This document shows positions 8,610 to 17,809 of a stretch of DNA of 64,000 bases, piece by piece (position 1 is the first letter of the stretch; the number at the start of each line of letters is the position of its first letter). Below the pieces are notes generated by a model. It was not told the DNA's origin and ran no database searches. It worked only from the letters and a program-made list of their open reading frames with translations. A program made the position numbers and the translations under genes. Source of the stretch: Bradyrhizobium sp. SRL28 (GTDB lineage: Bacteria; Pseudomonadota; Alphaproteobacteria; Rhizobiales; Xanthobacteraceae); assembly GCF_018596315.1 (NCBI RefSeq), contig NZ_JAHEAG010000001.1, forward strand, positions 744,001 through 808,000. The letters run 5' to 3'.

Positions 8610-9641
8610 TTAAAGTCGCGAAACGATGCGAGCGAAGCGGGAGACCTCGTGAACCTTGCCGCCGTACGGTTGCACCAGCGCACGCAGCGCACGGTCGGGA
8701 TCGCGCAGGTCATACAGGCCGGTGACCGTCTGCTGCGCCAGCGTGACGTCAGGGACGGCGATCCATGCCGCGTGATAGCGCTGTATCTGTTCGACGACGG
8801 CGCCGATCGTTGCGTCGTTGACGAACAGCCTGCCCTCGCGCCATGCGCCAATGTCCTCTGGCGCGATATCGCTTTTTGTCATCGCACCCGACTTGCGGTC
8901 GACGACCAGCATCTGGCCCGGAGCCAGCACGGCGGGAGATGTGCGCGGGGCCGCATTGGAGGAGACGCCGACTGCGCCCCGCGCCAGCTCCACCTGCGTC
9001 ACCGACGATGCGAGACGGACATCGAAGGCCGTTCCCGTCACTTCGACCTTCACCCCGCTGGCATCGACGATGAACGGCCGCGCCGGATTGCGGGTCACAT
9101 CAAAGAACGCCTCCCCCGCCAGCAACTGGACCTGACGCCGGCTTGCCGAAAAGTCCGTCTTGATGGCGCTGTCAGCGGCGAGATAGACGGTCGTACCATC
9201 TTCGAGCGTCACCAGCCGGCTTTGTGCAGTCGTGGTGAGATAGTCTGCCTCCAGCCGCAACAGAAGCGAAGGGACGGCAACGACGAGCAGGCAGGCAGCG
9301 AGACCAGCGGCTGAAATGGTCGCCACCCACTGCCACCGCCGCCGCGTCGCGCGCGATTGATTTCCAGGCTGGACGCGGGATCCCTTGCCAGCGCCAGTTG
9401 ACGTTGTCTGCAACGACCGTGGCCGCCAGACATGCTCGTACACGGGCTTGCTTTCGCCCAGCAGATGCCAGCTTTCCCGGACCCGGTGCCACGCAGCGCG
9501 GTGCTCGCTGGAGCGTGAAAGCCAGGCGCTGAAGTCGTCCTGTACGCGCGCGTCGCCCGCCGCTTCCCGAAGACGCAGCAGCCAGCTGGCCGCCTCGTCA
9601 AGCAGGGCTTCGGGCTTACCTCCATTCTCATTCAGCGACAT
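8610..9641 (-). CDS. hasS: FecR-family anti-sigma factor / signal transducer (HasS-like)
   Basis: This is an inner-membrane regulator that holds the partner ECF sigma factor inactive until the receptor signals haem-hemophore binding. It is 343 residues long. The N-terminal cytoplasmic DUF4880-like domain (EAASWLLRLREAAGD, FSAWLSRSSEHRAAWHRV) binds sigma. One membrane helix lies at about 105-127. The periplasmic FecR domain spans about 135-235 (RLVTLEDGTTVYLAADSAI, GEAFFDV), and the C-terminal part (VVEQIQRYHAAWIAVPD, VTGLYDLRDPDRAL) resembles an STN-like domain expected to touch the receptor STN domain. It lies between the sigma gene (107 bases upstream) and the receptor, matching hasI-hasS-hasR order. 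Confidence 0.9.
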   Translation of the reverse strand: MSLNENGGKPEALLDEAASWLLRLREAAGDARVQDDFSAWLSRSSEHRAAWHRVRESWHLLGESKPVYEHVWRPRSLQTTSTGAGKGSRVQPGNQSRATRRRWQWVATISAAGLAACLLVVAVPSLLLRLEADYLTTTAQSRLVTLEDGTTVYLAADSAIKTDFSASRRQVQLLAGEAFFDVTRNPARPFIVDASGVKVEVTGTAFDVRLASSVTQVELARGAVGVSSNAAPRTSPAVLAPGQMLVVDRKSGAMTKSDIAPEDIGAWREGRLFVNDATIGAVVEQIQRYHAAWIAVPDVTLAQQTVTGLYDLRDPDRALRALVQPYGGKVHEVSRFARIVSRL

Positions 9642-9748
9642 CCAGCGATCCTCGTCCCGAGCCCCATCCCCAGAGCACGCGATCCATGTCTCGCCTGCCT
9701 TGAATAGACGAACAAGTCGGGATTCTTTTTCACACCGGGAGAATTATG

Positions 9749-10261
9749 TCACGTCTGCTCGCGACCGGTTCGCTTGGCGATATCCACCAGCGCCGTGTGG
9801 ATCATCCGGTGCACCGTTGCGACCGAGAGACCGAGATGCGCCGCAATGTCCTGGAGCTTGTGCCCTCCAAAACGGTGCATTTCGACGGCGATCCTGGTTT
9901 CTGTCGGCATTTCAGCCAGCATCGCCGCGATCTGCCGGATGTCGTCGCGCAACAGCGCGTTCTGTTCCGGCGAGGCCTCGGGCCGCGGCACCGCCCAATA
10001 GGACGTTTCGTCGAGTGGATCCCGGCTTTCGAGCTTCTTGCGCCGCAAGAGATCGAGGGAGAGATTGCGGACGATGCGGTAGAGATAGGCCGCGGGCTGC
10101 TCGGGCACGTCGGCTGCCGGCCGGGGCGGCACGAATTTGAGGAATGCTTCCTGCACGATATCCTCGGCCGTCTCGCGGGAGCCGAGAATGGGTGTCGCAT
10201 ATTCGATCAGAGCTGCACGATGTGCGAGAAAAATCACGCTGCGGGTATCGCTCCCCTTCAC
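9749..10261 (-). CDS. hasI: ECF RNA polymerase sigma factor (HasI/FecI-like)
   Basis: This is an alternative sigma factor of 170 residues predicted to transcribe the receptor and hemophore genes when haem is sensed. Region 2 is visible (ETAEDIVQEAFLKFV, then AYLYRIVRNLSLDLLRRKK). Region 4 ends the protein (KLQDIAAHLGLSVATVHRMI, a helix-turn-helix). It pairs with the FecR-like gene directly downstream. No iron- or haem-responsive operator could be identified with confidence in the 217 bases upstream, though such sigma genes are usually under Fur, Irr or RirA control in rhizobia. Confidence 0.92.
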   Translation of the reverse strand: MKGSDTRSVIFLAHRAALIEYATPILGSRETAEDIVQEAFLKFVPPRPAADVPEQPAAYLYRIVRNLSLDLLRRKKLESRDPLDETSYWAVPRPEASPEQNALLRDDIRQIAAMLAEMPTETRIAVEMHRFGGHKLQDIAAHLGLSVATVHRMIHTALVDIAKRTGREQT

Positions 10262-10478
10262 GTCAAGCGCTCCACCGGACGACTGGCGCGGACCGATTGC
10301 CGGATTGCGAAACGGTCGCGCAAATCAAATCCCCCACCTGCGATTTTCATCGCACGCACGGCCGTCACAAATAAATGCTGGTCCCTCTCATCCCTGCCCG
10401 GACTCAAAACCTGGACTGTTCGACAGCCAGCTATCGCGAGGCCCCAACCTGCTTCTCTCTAATAGTGCCTCAGGCGTT

Positions 10479-11018
10479 TCACAACTGCGGATGTTTAGAT
10501 AGGCTCCAAGCCGCAGACCCGCTCGCCGGATTGGGTGCCTCAGAGGCCCGGCGTCCGGCGCTCCGTGCCGGACGGGGGCGAAATCGGCAGATCACCTCGG
10601 CAACGCTTTCATCAGGCGAACGAAAGCGCCGATCCTGCGCCGCCAGCCACTGCTCGATGCGGCCAACGGTGATGCGCCCGACACTCTGCTCGCACAACAA
10701 GTTGCTCTTCGAATACAATGACGCAATATCTGCCAGATACCTGGCGCGGATGGAAACTGTCTGGCCGATGAACTCTGCATAGCGCCCGTTCAGAAATAGC
10801 TGAATTACCCTGTGCGGCAACCTCCGCACATCAGACAATCCCGACTGCCGTTTGGCGAACCGCTGATGCCGCATACACAGGTCGCGCGCAGCGATGGTCG
10901 TCACATCGAGTTTGCGGCCGATCTGGATGTAGTCAAACCCGGCGTCTTTCAGTCGAACGGCTTCATTGCGCAGCCGGGCTTGCTGGGCACGACTGAGATT
11001 GCGAGTAGTGCGTGTCAT
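10479..11018 (-). CDS. Unrecognised basic protein, possible helix-turn-helix, inside the haem locus
   Basis: I do not recognise this 179-residue protein. The N-terminal part is helical and basic, with QIGRKLDVTTIAARDLCMRH looking like a helix-turn-helix of the kind that recognises DNA. The middle has LFLNGRYAEFIGQTVSIRAR, and the C-terminus is Arg/Pro-rich and probably disordered. The frame is open to 11081, but the ATG at 11018 has a GGGAGG ribosome binding site at good spacing and is preferred. It lies 59 bases after the TonB-like gene and 217 bases before the sigma gene, all in one direction. It could be co-transcribed with exbB-exbD-tonB and act as a regulator of the locus. That role is inference from position. 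Confidence 0.6.
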   Translation of the reverse strand: MTRTTRNLSRAQQARLRNEAVRLKDAGFDYIQIGRKLDVTTIAARDLCMRHQRFAKRQSGLSDVRRLPHRVIQLFLNGRYAEFIGQTVSIRARYLADIASLYSKSNLLCEQSVGRITVGRIEQWLAAQDRRFRSPDESVAEVICRFRPRPARSAGRRASEAPNPASGSAAWSLSKHPQL

Positions 11019-11077
11019 GCGTTGCCTCCCGAAAATCCTGAGATCGATCTGTTGATTTTCAACGGCATCGTCCTGCT

Positions 11078-11950
11078 TCACTGGCTGCCGTACCGGATGG
11101 GAAGGGCGAGCTCGATCGTGCTGCCTGCCACGTCCGGCGGGGGTGCCGGTACCGGACTGGCGCTGCGGGGCGTCGAAACAGCCTTCGCGTCCAGCACCGG
11201 ATCTCCGGAGCTTCGGACGAGACGCGAACTCACCACACCGCCCGAGCGATTGATGGTGAAAGCCACCACGACCGTCCCCATTGCTCCATTCGGGTTTCCA
11301 CCTTTATGCCGATTGAGGTGAGCGTTGACGCTGCTCTTCCATGTGGCGGGCGATGTCGAGGGATTGAACGCCGAACTCGACGACGGCGCGGCCGCCCGAT
11401 CCGCGCGCGGATTTGACGTCGCCAGCGGCGCCGTGGTGCGATCTATCTTGCGGTCGTCCGGCTTCTTGCGCTCCGCCTTCTTTTTTGGCGGTGGCTTCGG
11501 GGCAGGCTTGGGCGGCGACGGCGTCAAGGTGGCTTCCGCGTTCGTCATCTCCGGCAGCTTCGGCGTCTCGATTTCCAGCGGCACCGGCGGCAACAGAACG
11601 TCCTCAACGGGCTTCTTCGCCTCCACGACATCCGGCTCGGGCTTCTCCTCCGGCAATTCAACAGGCTTGTCGTTCTCTTCTTGCATGGGAGAAGGCTGCG
11701 CCTCGGTCATCCGTTCATCGGGTGGCAGTTGATCCGGCGGCGCTTCGGGCGCAACAGCCAACGGCGCCAACTCCATCATTACGGCGGCCGGCGGTTCACC
11801 CGCCGCCGAGGCTTCCTCGCGGTTGAGCGCCAGCCAAATCCCGCCCGCATGCAGCCCTGCGACCGCGGCGCCCGCCAGCGTCCATCGCAGCACGGAGCGC
11901 AGCGCGACGCCATCCGGCCGCGCGTCGGGATCACGCCAGCCGAATCTCAT
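11078..11950 (-). CDS. tonB: TonB-family energy transducer (HasB-like)
   Basis: This is a 290-residue periplasm-spanning protein that passes proton-motive energy from ExbB-ExbD to the outer-membrane receptor. It has one N-terminal membrane anchor at about residues 23-43 and a long Pro/Glu/Lys-rich spacer with PPKPAPKPPPKKKAERKK. The C-terminal TonB fold is seen in WKSSVNAHLNRHKGGNPNGA and VAFTINRSGGVVSSRLVRSS, which read as the TonB/TolA C-terminal signature. Its start overlaps the ExbD stop by 4 bases (ATGA). The dedicated position beside a Has system suggests a HasB-type TonB specific for the HasR-like receptor. Confidence 0.92.
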   Translation of the reverse strand: MRFGWRDPDARPDGVALRSVLRWTLAGAAVAGLHAGGIWLALNREEASAAGEPPAAVMMELAPLAVAPEAPPDQLPPDERMTEAQPSPMQEENDKPVELPEEKPEPDVVEAKKPVEDVLLPPVPLEIETPKLPEMTNAEATLTPSPPKPAPKPPPKKKAERKKPDDRKIDRTTAPLATSNPRADRAAAPSSSSAFNPSTSPATWKSSVNAHLNRHKGGNPNGAMGTVVVAFTINRSGGVVSSRLVRSSGDPVLDAKAVSTPRSASPVPAPPPDVAGSTIELALPIRYGSQ

Positions 11951-12444
11951 GGCCGCGTCGCCGGCGCGGCCTGTTGCGCCGCGGGTGATACGCCCGGCAA
12001 CTGTCCGCCGATTGCGCCGCCCTGCCCGGTATCTTCCAGCCCGACCAGCGCGACCTTGAGATACCCCGCACCGCGCAGCAGATTCATCACGCCCATCAGA
12101 TCGCGATAGGCGACCACGCCGTCAGCGCGCAGGAATATCCGCTGCTGGCGATCGCTGTTGGTCTGCCGGTCGAGCGTCGCCTGCAACGCGCCACGCGGCA
12201 CATCATCGTTGCCAAGCGCCAGCGTGAGGTCCGGTTTGACGCTGAGAAAGATCGGCTTGTCCGGTCGCGCCTGCGGCGGCGCGCTGGAGACCGGCAAATC
12301 CACCGCGACATCGACGGTCGACAAGGGAGCCGCCACCATGAAGATGATGAGCAGGACTAGCATGACGTCGATAAAGGGCGTGACGTTGATCTCGGAGTGT
12401 TCGGCGAGGTCGCCGTCCTGCGGGTCCCTGAGCGAGACTGCCAT
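11947..12444 (-). CDS. exbD: Biopolymer transporter ExbD
   Basis: This is a 165-residue inner-membrane component of the TonB energising complex. The N-terminal EINVTPFIDVMLVLLIIFMV is the classic ExbD motif, including the Asp essential for proton use within the single membrane helix. The periplasmic domain follows. It sits between exbB (6-base gap) and tonB (4-base overlap), so the three are translationally coupled. Confidence 0.96.
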   Translation of the reverse strand: MAVSLRDPQDGDLAEHSEINVTPFIDVMLVLLIIFMVAAPLSTVDVAVDLPVSSAPPQARPDKPIFLSVKPDLTLALGNDDVPRGALQATLDRQTNSDRQQRIFLRADGVVAYRDLMGVMNLLRGAGYLKVALVGLEDTGQGGAIGGQLPGVSPAAQQAAPATRP

Positions 12445-12450
12445 GATCGC

Positions 12451-13536
12451 TCACTCCGCCGCTGATGCAATGGTGCCCATATTCGGAACGGCACGGATGG
12501 TTCTTGCGGGCGCAATGCCTTTCTCCTGACGCTCCAGATCGCGCGACATGTGCTGCAGGACTTCGCCCGAAGCGTCCGACAGCAATGCGCGGTAGCCGGC
12601 TATGGCGCGGGCAAATACGTTGTAGATGATGACAGCCGGAATAGCCGCGACAAGGCCGATCGCGGTGGCGAGCAATGCTTCGGCGATGCCGGGCGCGACG
12701 ACGGCGAGGTTCGTCGTCTTCGATTGCGAGATGCCGATGAACGAATTCATGATGCCCCACACCGTGCCGAACAGGCCGACGAACGGCGCCGTCGCGCCGA
12801 TCGTTGCGAGAAGCCCGGTGCCCCGCGCCATGTCACGGCTCGCTTTCGCTTCGACGCGGGACAGCGCGATCGCGAGACGCTCCTTGATCCCCTCGGCGGA
12901 CAGGTCAGCCGAGCGCTGCAACTCCCGAAGCGCTGCGTTGACAAGATCGGCGACGCGGCCATTCTTCGTCCATCCGGCATTGATCTGCCGTGATGCGTCC
13001 GCAAGGCTGTCGGCGTCACTCAGCTTGCGCGTGGCGCTGCGTGCGTTGCGTTTGGCGCCGGTGAGTTCGACGCCCTTGGCCAGCCATACCGTCCAGGTCA
13101 AGAGCGACGCGAAGGCAAGGCCGATCATCACCGCCTTCACGACCATGTCCGCCTGCATGAACATGCTCCACGGCGACAGATCGTGCGGAAGCGTCGCGGG
13201 GCCGGCCGCCTGGGCGGCAGCTGGCGCATTCGAAGATACCGGCGCAGCGGCCGAGGGTTCGGCCACCACCGGCGACGCCTGCGGCATCGGCGCCGCGGAT
13301 ACCGGAGCATCCGCGCCTGCAGATGTCGCTGATGCCGGCCGCTCCGCGTCGGGCGCGGAAGATGCAGGAGACGACGGCAGCGGTGACGCCGGTTGCGCCT
13401 GAACCGATGGCTCCACCTGCTGGGCCGCCACCGGGCCGGAGATACCAGCCGACACGACAAGCGCCGTCAACGTCATCCACGCAACCCGGCGGCCTGTCAC
13501 GAGGGCTCCGGCCAGCTTCGTCATCACACAAATCAT
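12451..13536 (-). CDS. exbB: TonB-system energiser ExbB
   Basis: This is a polytopic inner-membrane proton channel partner of ExbD and TonB. The protein is 361 residues, at the long end for ExbB because of an N-terminal signal sequence (ending near PVAAQ) and an Ala/Pro/Ser-rich periplasmic stretch of ~90 residues. The first core helix is at about 130-150 (MVVKAVMIGLAFASLLTW). The MotA/ExbB domain carries ATIGATAPFVGLFGTVWGIM and a final helix ending IPAVIIYNVFARAI. A downstream ATG at 13524 is an alternative start. It is the first gene of the exbB-exbD-tonB unit, with about 360 bases free of genes upstream. Confidence 0.95.
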   Translation of the reverse strand: MICVMTKLAGALVTGRRVAWMTLTALVVSAGISGPVAAQQVEPSVQAQPASPLPSSPASSAPDAERPASATSAGADAPVSAAPMPQASPVVAEPSAAAPVSSNAPAAAQAAGPATLPHDLSPWSMFMQADMVVKAVMIGLAFASLLTWTVWLAKGVELTGAKRNARSATRKLSDADSLADASRQINAGWTKNGRVADLVNAALRELQRSADLSAEGIKERLAIALSRVEAKASRDMARGTGLLATIGATAPFVGLFGTVWGIMNSFIGISQSKTTNLAVVAPGIAEALLATAIGLVAAIPAVIIYNVFARAIAGYRALLSDASGEVLQHMSRDLERQEKGIAPARTIRAVPNMGTIASAAE

Positions 13537-13593
13537 CGTTTCAATCTTTCATCGTCGTTCGCCAGCGCACGTCATGAGGCAGGAAACTTCCCG

Positions 13594-13607
13594 CGCCATG
13601 CATGGCG
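13594..13607. promoter_or_regulatory. 14-bp perfect palindrome upstream of exbB
   Basis: The sequence cgccatgcatggcg is self-complementary and lies 58 bases upstream of the exbB start codon. Its place and symmetry fit an operator for a dimeric regulator. It does not match a Fur, Irr or RirA box that I can recognise. Confidence 0.25.
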
Positions 13608-13895
13608 TGCTGTCGTATGAGCGTTCCCGTCAAAACCGGCCGCGGCACTGCGGCACCTCCGAGTTAAGACGTTTGACGACGATGTTTTTCCCACCGTGAG
13701 CCGCACTATTTTTGCGCGGCTGCCATATGATCGCGGAGCACTTGCGCCTGTTCTACGCGAGGTGGCTGCACTTATGCTGCTGCATCAGGCGAAATTAGAA
13801 ATACTCAAAATCGGCAGCGCGAATGATCGCATGAGAATTGCGATCTTGCTTCAGAAATGCGCTTATTGTCGAAGCTAGCGAACGCCGATCATGGC

Positions 13896-14201
13896 TCAAG
13901 CACGTCCAACAGCCTGCATGGCGCGCAAGTCCGCAGGCGGGATAGCTCGTATTGTCGCTGCCAGCGCGGCCTGCAGAGCCTCGACATCCGCGTGCAGATC
14001 AGGCTTCCAGCCGCAGGGACAACCGCCATCGGAGCGATGCTGATCGGCGACTTCCTTGTAGATAGCTCCGAGCGCGGACGCGGCGAGACTCATCACCTCC
14101 ATGGGCGGAAGCTTGGTGGCACGGAGGACATCGCAGAAGGCTATCATGATGGACCGATGCATCTCTGCGCCGGCAGATTCGCTGTCAGAAACTGGCTGCA
14201 T
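13896..14201 (-). CDS. Conserved hypothetical protein (101 aa)
   Basis: This is a small protein of a type I recognise only as a conserved hypothetical in Bradyrhizobium relatives. It is mainly helical (MHRSIMIAFCDVLRATKLPP, VMSLAASALGAIYKEVADQH). A CPCGW motif near residue 62 is a possible metal or redox site, followed by a helix with ADVEALQAALAATI. No signal peptide or membrane segment is present. It lies alone between exbB and the DUF3750 gene. The start could also be the internal ATG at 14162. Confidence 0.6.
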   Translation of the reverse strand: MQPVSDSESAGAEMHRSIMIAFCDVLRATKLPPMEVMSLAASALGAIYKEVADQHRSDGGCPCGWKPDLHADVEALQAALAATIRAIPPADLRAMQAVGRA

Positions 14202-14639
14202 GATTACTCGGCGTCCTCTTCTTTGTTCGCGCCACGGCGAGCGGCCGCAGAGGCCACAATGCCCAGAAATGCGAACTCTGCGCTCAACGCCGAGGACCGA
14301 TACGCCCTGATGTAGCCGCCATCAAGCTATCGCCTGCGTTTAGTAATTTGAATGTCTCGAAACTGGGAAGGACGCGCGTCGCCGTTGGAGGACTAGCGAG
14401 CGATCGACGCTCGCGAGCAGTGCTGTAACAATCAGCCCCGCAACAAATCCTTGCCGGAGTGCTCGCATACTTTCGTCGCCCCGATCCGCTTTCCTGCGAC
14501 CCTGCTATCGCCACCCTATAGGGCGGCAGCAGGGCGATCCGGTAACACGACCGCTTTCGTCCGGCGTTTCGGTGGTCCGGCGGCTCTGGCGCCAGCGACG
14601 ACGCGAACTATATCAGGATTGTCATCTTCACTTTCACTC

Positions 14640-15398
14640 ATGCCCTCGCGTTTTCCGTTGCTCAAATCAGCTGCAATCCTTTTGGTGTTGGTCTTTTTCC
14701 CGGTCGGCGTGTCGGCCGGGCGCTACTGGTTTGGCGAATCCCGGGGAAATTGGCAGACGGCAGACCGCTCCAGCGCTGGCCTGTTGCCGCTGCCATCCCA
14801 GCATTCCGAAGCAGTAATCCGGGTTTACGGTGCGCGCACGGTTCGATGGAAGGCGATATTCGCCATCCACACCTGGATCGTCGTCAAAGAGCAGAATGCT
14901 TCTACGTACACGCGTTATGACTATACCGCCTGGGGCGAGCCTATTCGCACCAACGGATTCGCGGCCGATGCACGGTGGTTTGGCGCCGCCCCCGAAACCA
15001 TTGCCGCTGTCGACGGCCCTGAAGCCAGCCGACTAATTCCCAAGATCCGTCACGTCATCGAGAACTATAAGTTTCGTGCCTATGGCGACTACAACGCATG
15101 GCCGGGACCGAACTCCAATACCTTTGTCCAGGCTGTGCTGGATGCGGTTCCCGAACTCAAGACGGTCTTGCCGCCGACCGCCATTGGAAAGGACTACCCC
15201 TATCGAGGTGAATGGTTCGGGCTGACCCCGTCCGGTACCGGGGCATACGCTTCCCTCGGAGGTTATTTTGGTCTCACCATCGCATGGGTCGAAGGCCTGG
15301 AAGTCAATTTGCTGGGCGTGGTGTTGGGACTCGACATTCGCCGGCCCGCGCTGAAGCTTCCGGGCATCGGCCGATTGGGAATGACGGCCGGGATATAG
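14640..15398 (+). CDS. DUF3750 domain-containing membrane-anchored protein
   Basis: This is a 252-residue protein of unknown function. The frame is open from 14451, but the ATG at 14640 gives a clean N-terminal membrane or signal helix (LLKSAAILLVLVFFPVGVSA). The DUF3750 features are clear: AIHTWIVVKEQ, YDYTAWGEPI, WPGPNSNTFVQAVLDAVPEL and LPPTAIGKDYPYRG. The C-terminal part is hydrophobic and glycine-rich. It stands alone, converging with the cyclase gene 146 bases downstream. The family has no established biochemical role that I can name. Confidence 0.85.
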   Translation: MPSRFPLLKSAAILLVLVFFPVGVSAGRYWFGESRGNWQTADRSSAGLLPLPSQHSEAVIRVYGARTVRWKAIFAIHTWIVVKEQNASTYTRYDYTAWGEPIRTNGFAADARWFGAAPETIAAVDGPEASRLIPKIRHVIENYKFRAYGDYNAWPGPNSNTFVQAVLDAVPELKTVLPPTAIGKDYPYRGEWFGLTPSGTGAYASLGGYFGLTIAWVEGLEVNLLGVVLGLDIRRPALKLPGIGRLGMTAGI

Positions 15399-15544
15399 AA
15401 ACTCTCCTCCGAAGGCTATGGCCTTCTTGAAGCTGATCGGCAGCTTTAGGTACTCATAGATCCGGAATGCCCGCGGACTTGTCCCCACCCCTCGGAAGTG
15501 GACATCCAGAGTGCCGCCGTTCGATCACCTCAAGGGATGGAGAG

Positions 15545-17290
15545 CTACTCGGGCAACCCCGCTTTCCGAAGACCCTCAATCAACAGCTTCGAGTTTGATT
15601 GCCCGCCCCGAGCGACATACCCAGATATTGTAAAAGCGGGATCGGTCTCAAGCAGGTGCGCCGCCGCCTCACGCGCCTCGGCGTCGCGTCCGAGATGGGT
15701 GAAGGCGGACGCGAGACAGCGGTAAGCTGTCGAAAAGGAGGGGTTCTGACGTAGGGCTTTCTTCCCTGCGGCGATGGCCTCGTCAAACCGACCAAGCTCG
15801 ATGAGGGCATACCCCATCCCAGTAAACGACCGGTGGAGCAGCGGGTCAACCGGGCTCATGCGAATGGCGCGTTCGAAGCTCCGGATCGCCTCCTCCGGTA
15901 GCCCCGCAACTTTATAGACCCAACCTCTACAGAACCATGCGTCAAATAAGTTTGGGTTTAGCGCGACCGCCCGGTCCGCCATTTCGGTCTCACTTTCATA
16001 ATCGCCAATCATATGCGCCGAAGTTATGGAAACCCATGCCAACGTTTGTGCATCCCCCTCATCGACGCTCAATGCCAGGTGAAGAAGCCGAACCGCTTCC
16101 TTGCGGTCGAATTGAGAATCGACAGCATGGCCCCAAACGACGTTGCGCATGCGACAGAGGCCTGCCAGAGCAGCGACGGCGCCGAACCGCGGGTCCAGCT
16201 CCAACGCGCGATGCGCCAGCCTTAGCGCCTCGGCCACCCCTTCGCGGGTCGTTAGGTAAGACTGTTGCATGGCTCGGAGATGAAAATCATAGGCGGTGAG
16301 GCTCTCCGGTCGCCGCCGCGTTGCCATTGCAATTTCTGTTTGAAGCAATTTTGGCTGAATGGCTGAGACAACGGCGACAGTGACTTCGTCCTGGAGAGCA
16401 AAAACGTCTGTCAAGTCACGCTCGAACCTGTCCGCCCAAATGTGTGCCCCCGTAATCGCATCAATCAATTGCCCCGTGATGCGAACTTTCCCCGCCGCCT
16501 TGCGCACGGACCCCTCAAGGACATAGCGGACGCCAAGCCTGCGTCCGACCTCCTTGATATCAACGGCTTTGCCTTTGAACGTAAAGCTCGAATTGCGAGC
16601 GATGACGAACAACCATTTGAACCGCGAAAGCGCGGTGATGATCTCCTCAACCATTCCGTCCGAGAAGTATTCCTGCTCGGGATCGCCGCTCATGTTCTCG
16701 AACGGCAGCACGGCGATGGAGGGCTTGTCGGGAAGTGGCGGGGCCGCACTCAGCCTATCGCTCAGTGCGCTAAACGCTCCTGCGCGTACGGCAAAAGCGC
16801 GGACCGGTTTGGCGATGTTCTTGAGCTGCTGTTCGCCCCGGTCCTCGAAGCCAGCGTCCAGCTTGCCTTCGACTTCGCTGTACACCTTCTCGGAAATCAG
16901 GATGCCGCCCGGATCGGCGACCCCCTCCAGCCGGACCGCAATGTTGATCCCGTCGCCAAAAAGATCGCCGTCAGCCCCGACGATAACCTCCCCGAGATTG
17001 ACTCCAATGCGTAGCTTAAGGGAGCTTCGGCCTGACGCGATGCTTTCCTGTATCTCCACCGCGCATCGCACCGCAGCCGACGGACTTGCGAACTCGGCCA
17101 ATGCACCGTCACCCGTGGTCTTGATCAGTCGCCCGTCGTAGCGGGAGAGGCCAGGCTCGATTACTTCGCGCTTCAGCCGCTCGAACTCAGCGTAGGTGGC
17201 CTCCTCAGCGCGTTGCATCAACGCAGAGTAACCGACCACGTCGGCAGCCAAGATCGCCGCTAATCGCCTTTGAAGCCGGTGCTCCCTCAC
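15545..17290 (-). CDS. Class III adenylate/guanylate cyclase with TolB-like and TPR domains
   Basis: This is a soluble cyclic-nucleotide-forming enzyme of 581 residues joined to protein-interaction repeats. The cyclase domain comes first: RLAAILAADVVGYSALM with the metal Asp, KTTGDGALAEF with the substrate Lys, and GDLFGDGINIAVRLE. A FlgO/TolB-N-like domain follows (PSIAVLPFENMSGDPEQEYF, LGVRYVLEGSVRKA). The C-terminal third is tetratricopeptide repeats (about 390-570). This architecture is very frequent in Bradyrhizobium. The frame is open to 17458, but the GTG at 17290 has a GGAGGG ribosome binding site and begins the protein right before the cyclase domain, as in the family. The signal it reads is unknown. 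Confidence 0.9.
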   Translation of the reverse strand: MREHRLQRRLAAILAADVVGYSALMQRAEEATYAEFERLKREVIEPGLSRYDGRLIKTTGDGALAEFASPSAAVRCAVEIQESIASGRSSLKLRIGVNLGEVIVGADGDLFGDGINIAVRLEGVADPGGILISEKVYSEVEGKLDAGFEDRGEQQLKNIAKPVRAFAVRAGAFSALSDRLSAAPPLPDKPSIAVLPFENMSGDPEQEYFSDGMVEEIITALSRFKWLFVIARNSSFTFKGKAVDIKEVGRRLGVRYVLEGSVRKAAGKVRITGQLIDAITGAHIWADRFERDLTDVFALQDEVTVAVVSAIQPKLLQTEIAMATRRRPESLTAYDFHLRAMQQSYLTTREGVAEALRLAHRALELDPRFGAVAALAGLCRMRNVVWGHAVDSQFDRKEAVRLLHLALSVDEGDAQTLAWVSITSAHMIGDYESETEMADRAVALNPNLFDAWFCRGWVYKVAGLPEEAIRSFERAIRMSPVDPLLHRSFTGMGYALIELGRFDEAIAAGKKALRQNPSFSTAYRCLASAFTHLGRDAEAREAAAHLLETDPAFTISGYVARGGQSNSKLLIEGLRKAGLPE

Positions 17291-17458
17291 AGCGCCCTCC
17301 GAACGGCCAGGCAAAATTCGTAGCTGGGGCAAGGAGGAGCCTAGCACTTTGTTGCGGACCTGTGAGCGGTAATCGCGGGAGTTAGCGGGCTTTAGCTCTC
17401 TGCCAGTCCCACGCGAGATCGGTTCTCGGCTCTCCCGCGCCCGGGCGTTGACCACCAC

Positions 17459-17809
17459 GACCAGCGGGCAGTTCGAAATTGGGGGATAGACATCATCGTC
17501 GCCCTGAGGCCAGTGAGGCAGGACCTGATTTCAAAAGGACCCAGCTCGCCTTTCTGAGCACGGCTGCTGGGTGTCAGTTGAAGGGCAGGTTTAAACGCTC
17601 CCGCCTGTCACCTAGATGGTTCAGACGCGCTCGGCTGCAATGAGGTTACGCAAACTTAAGGTCCTGCGAACAGCCGCAACGCATGCGCGCGGTGCCGACG
17701 TGGTGCGTTAGACGGGACCACGGTAAAGTGAACGGAAGTGGAAGGCAGCCAAACCGAGTTATTGGCGTTCCCAACTGAACATGCACGAAGAAAACCCGGG
17801 TGGAAATCA
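17459..17809. other. Intergenic stretch, nothing identified
   Basis: About 350 bases lie between the divergent cyclase and dehydratase genes. They must hold both promoters. I see no repeat, RNA gene or convincing small gene here. Confidence 0.5.
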
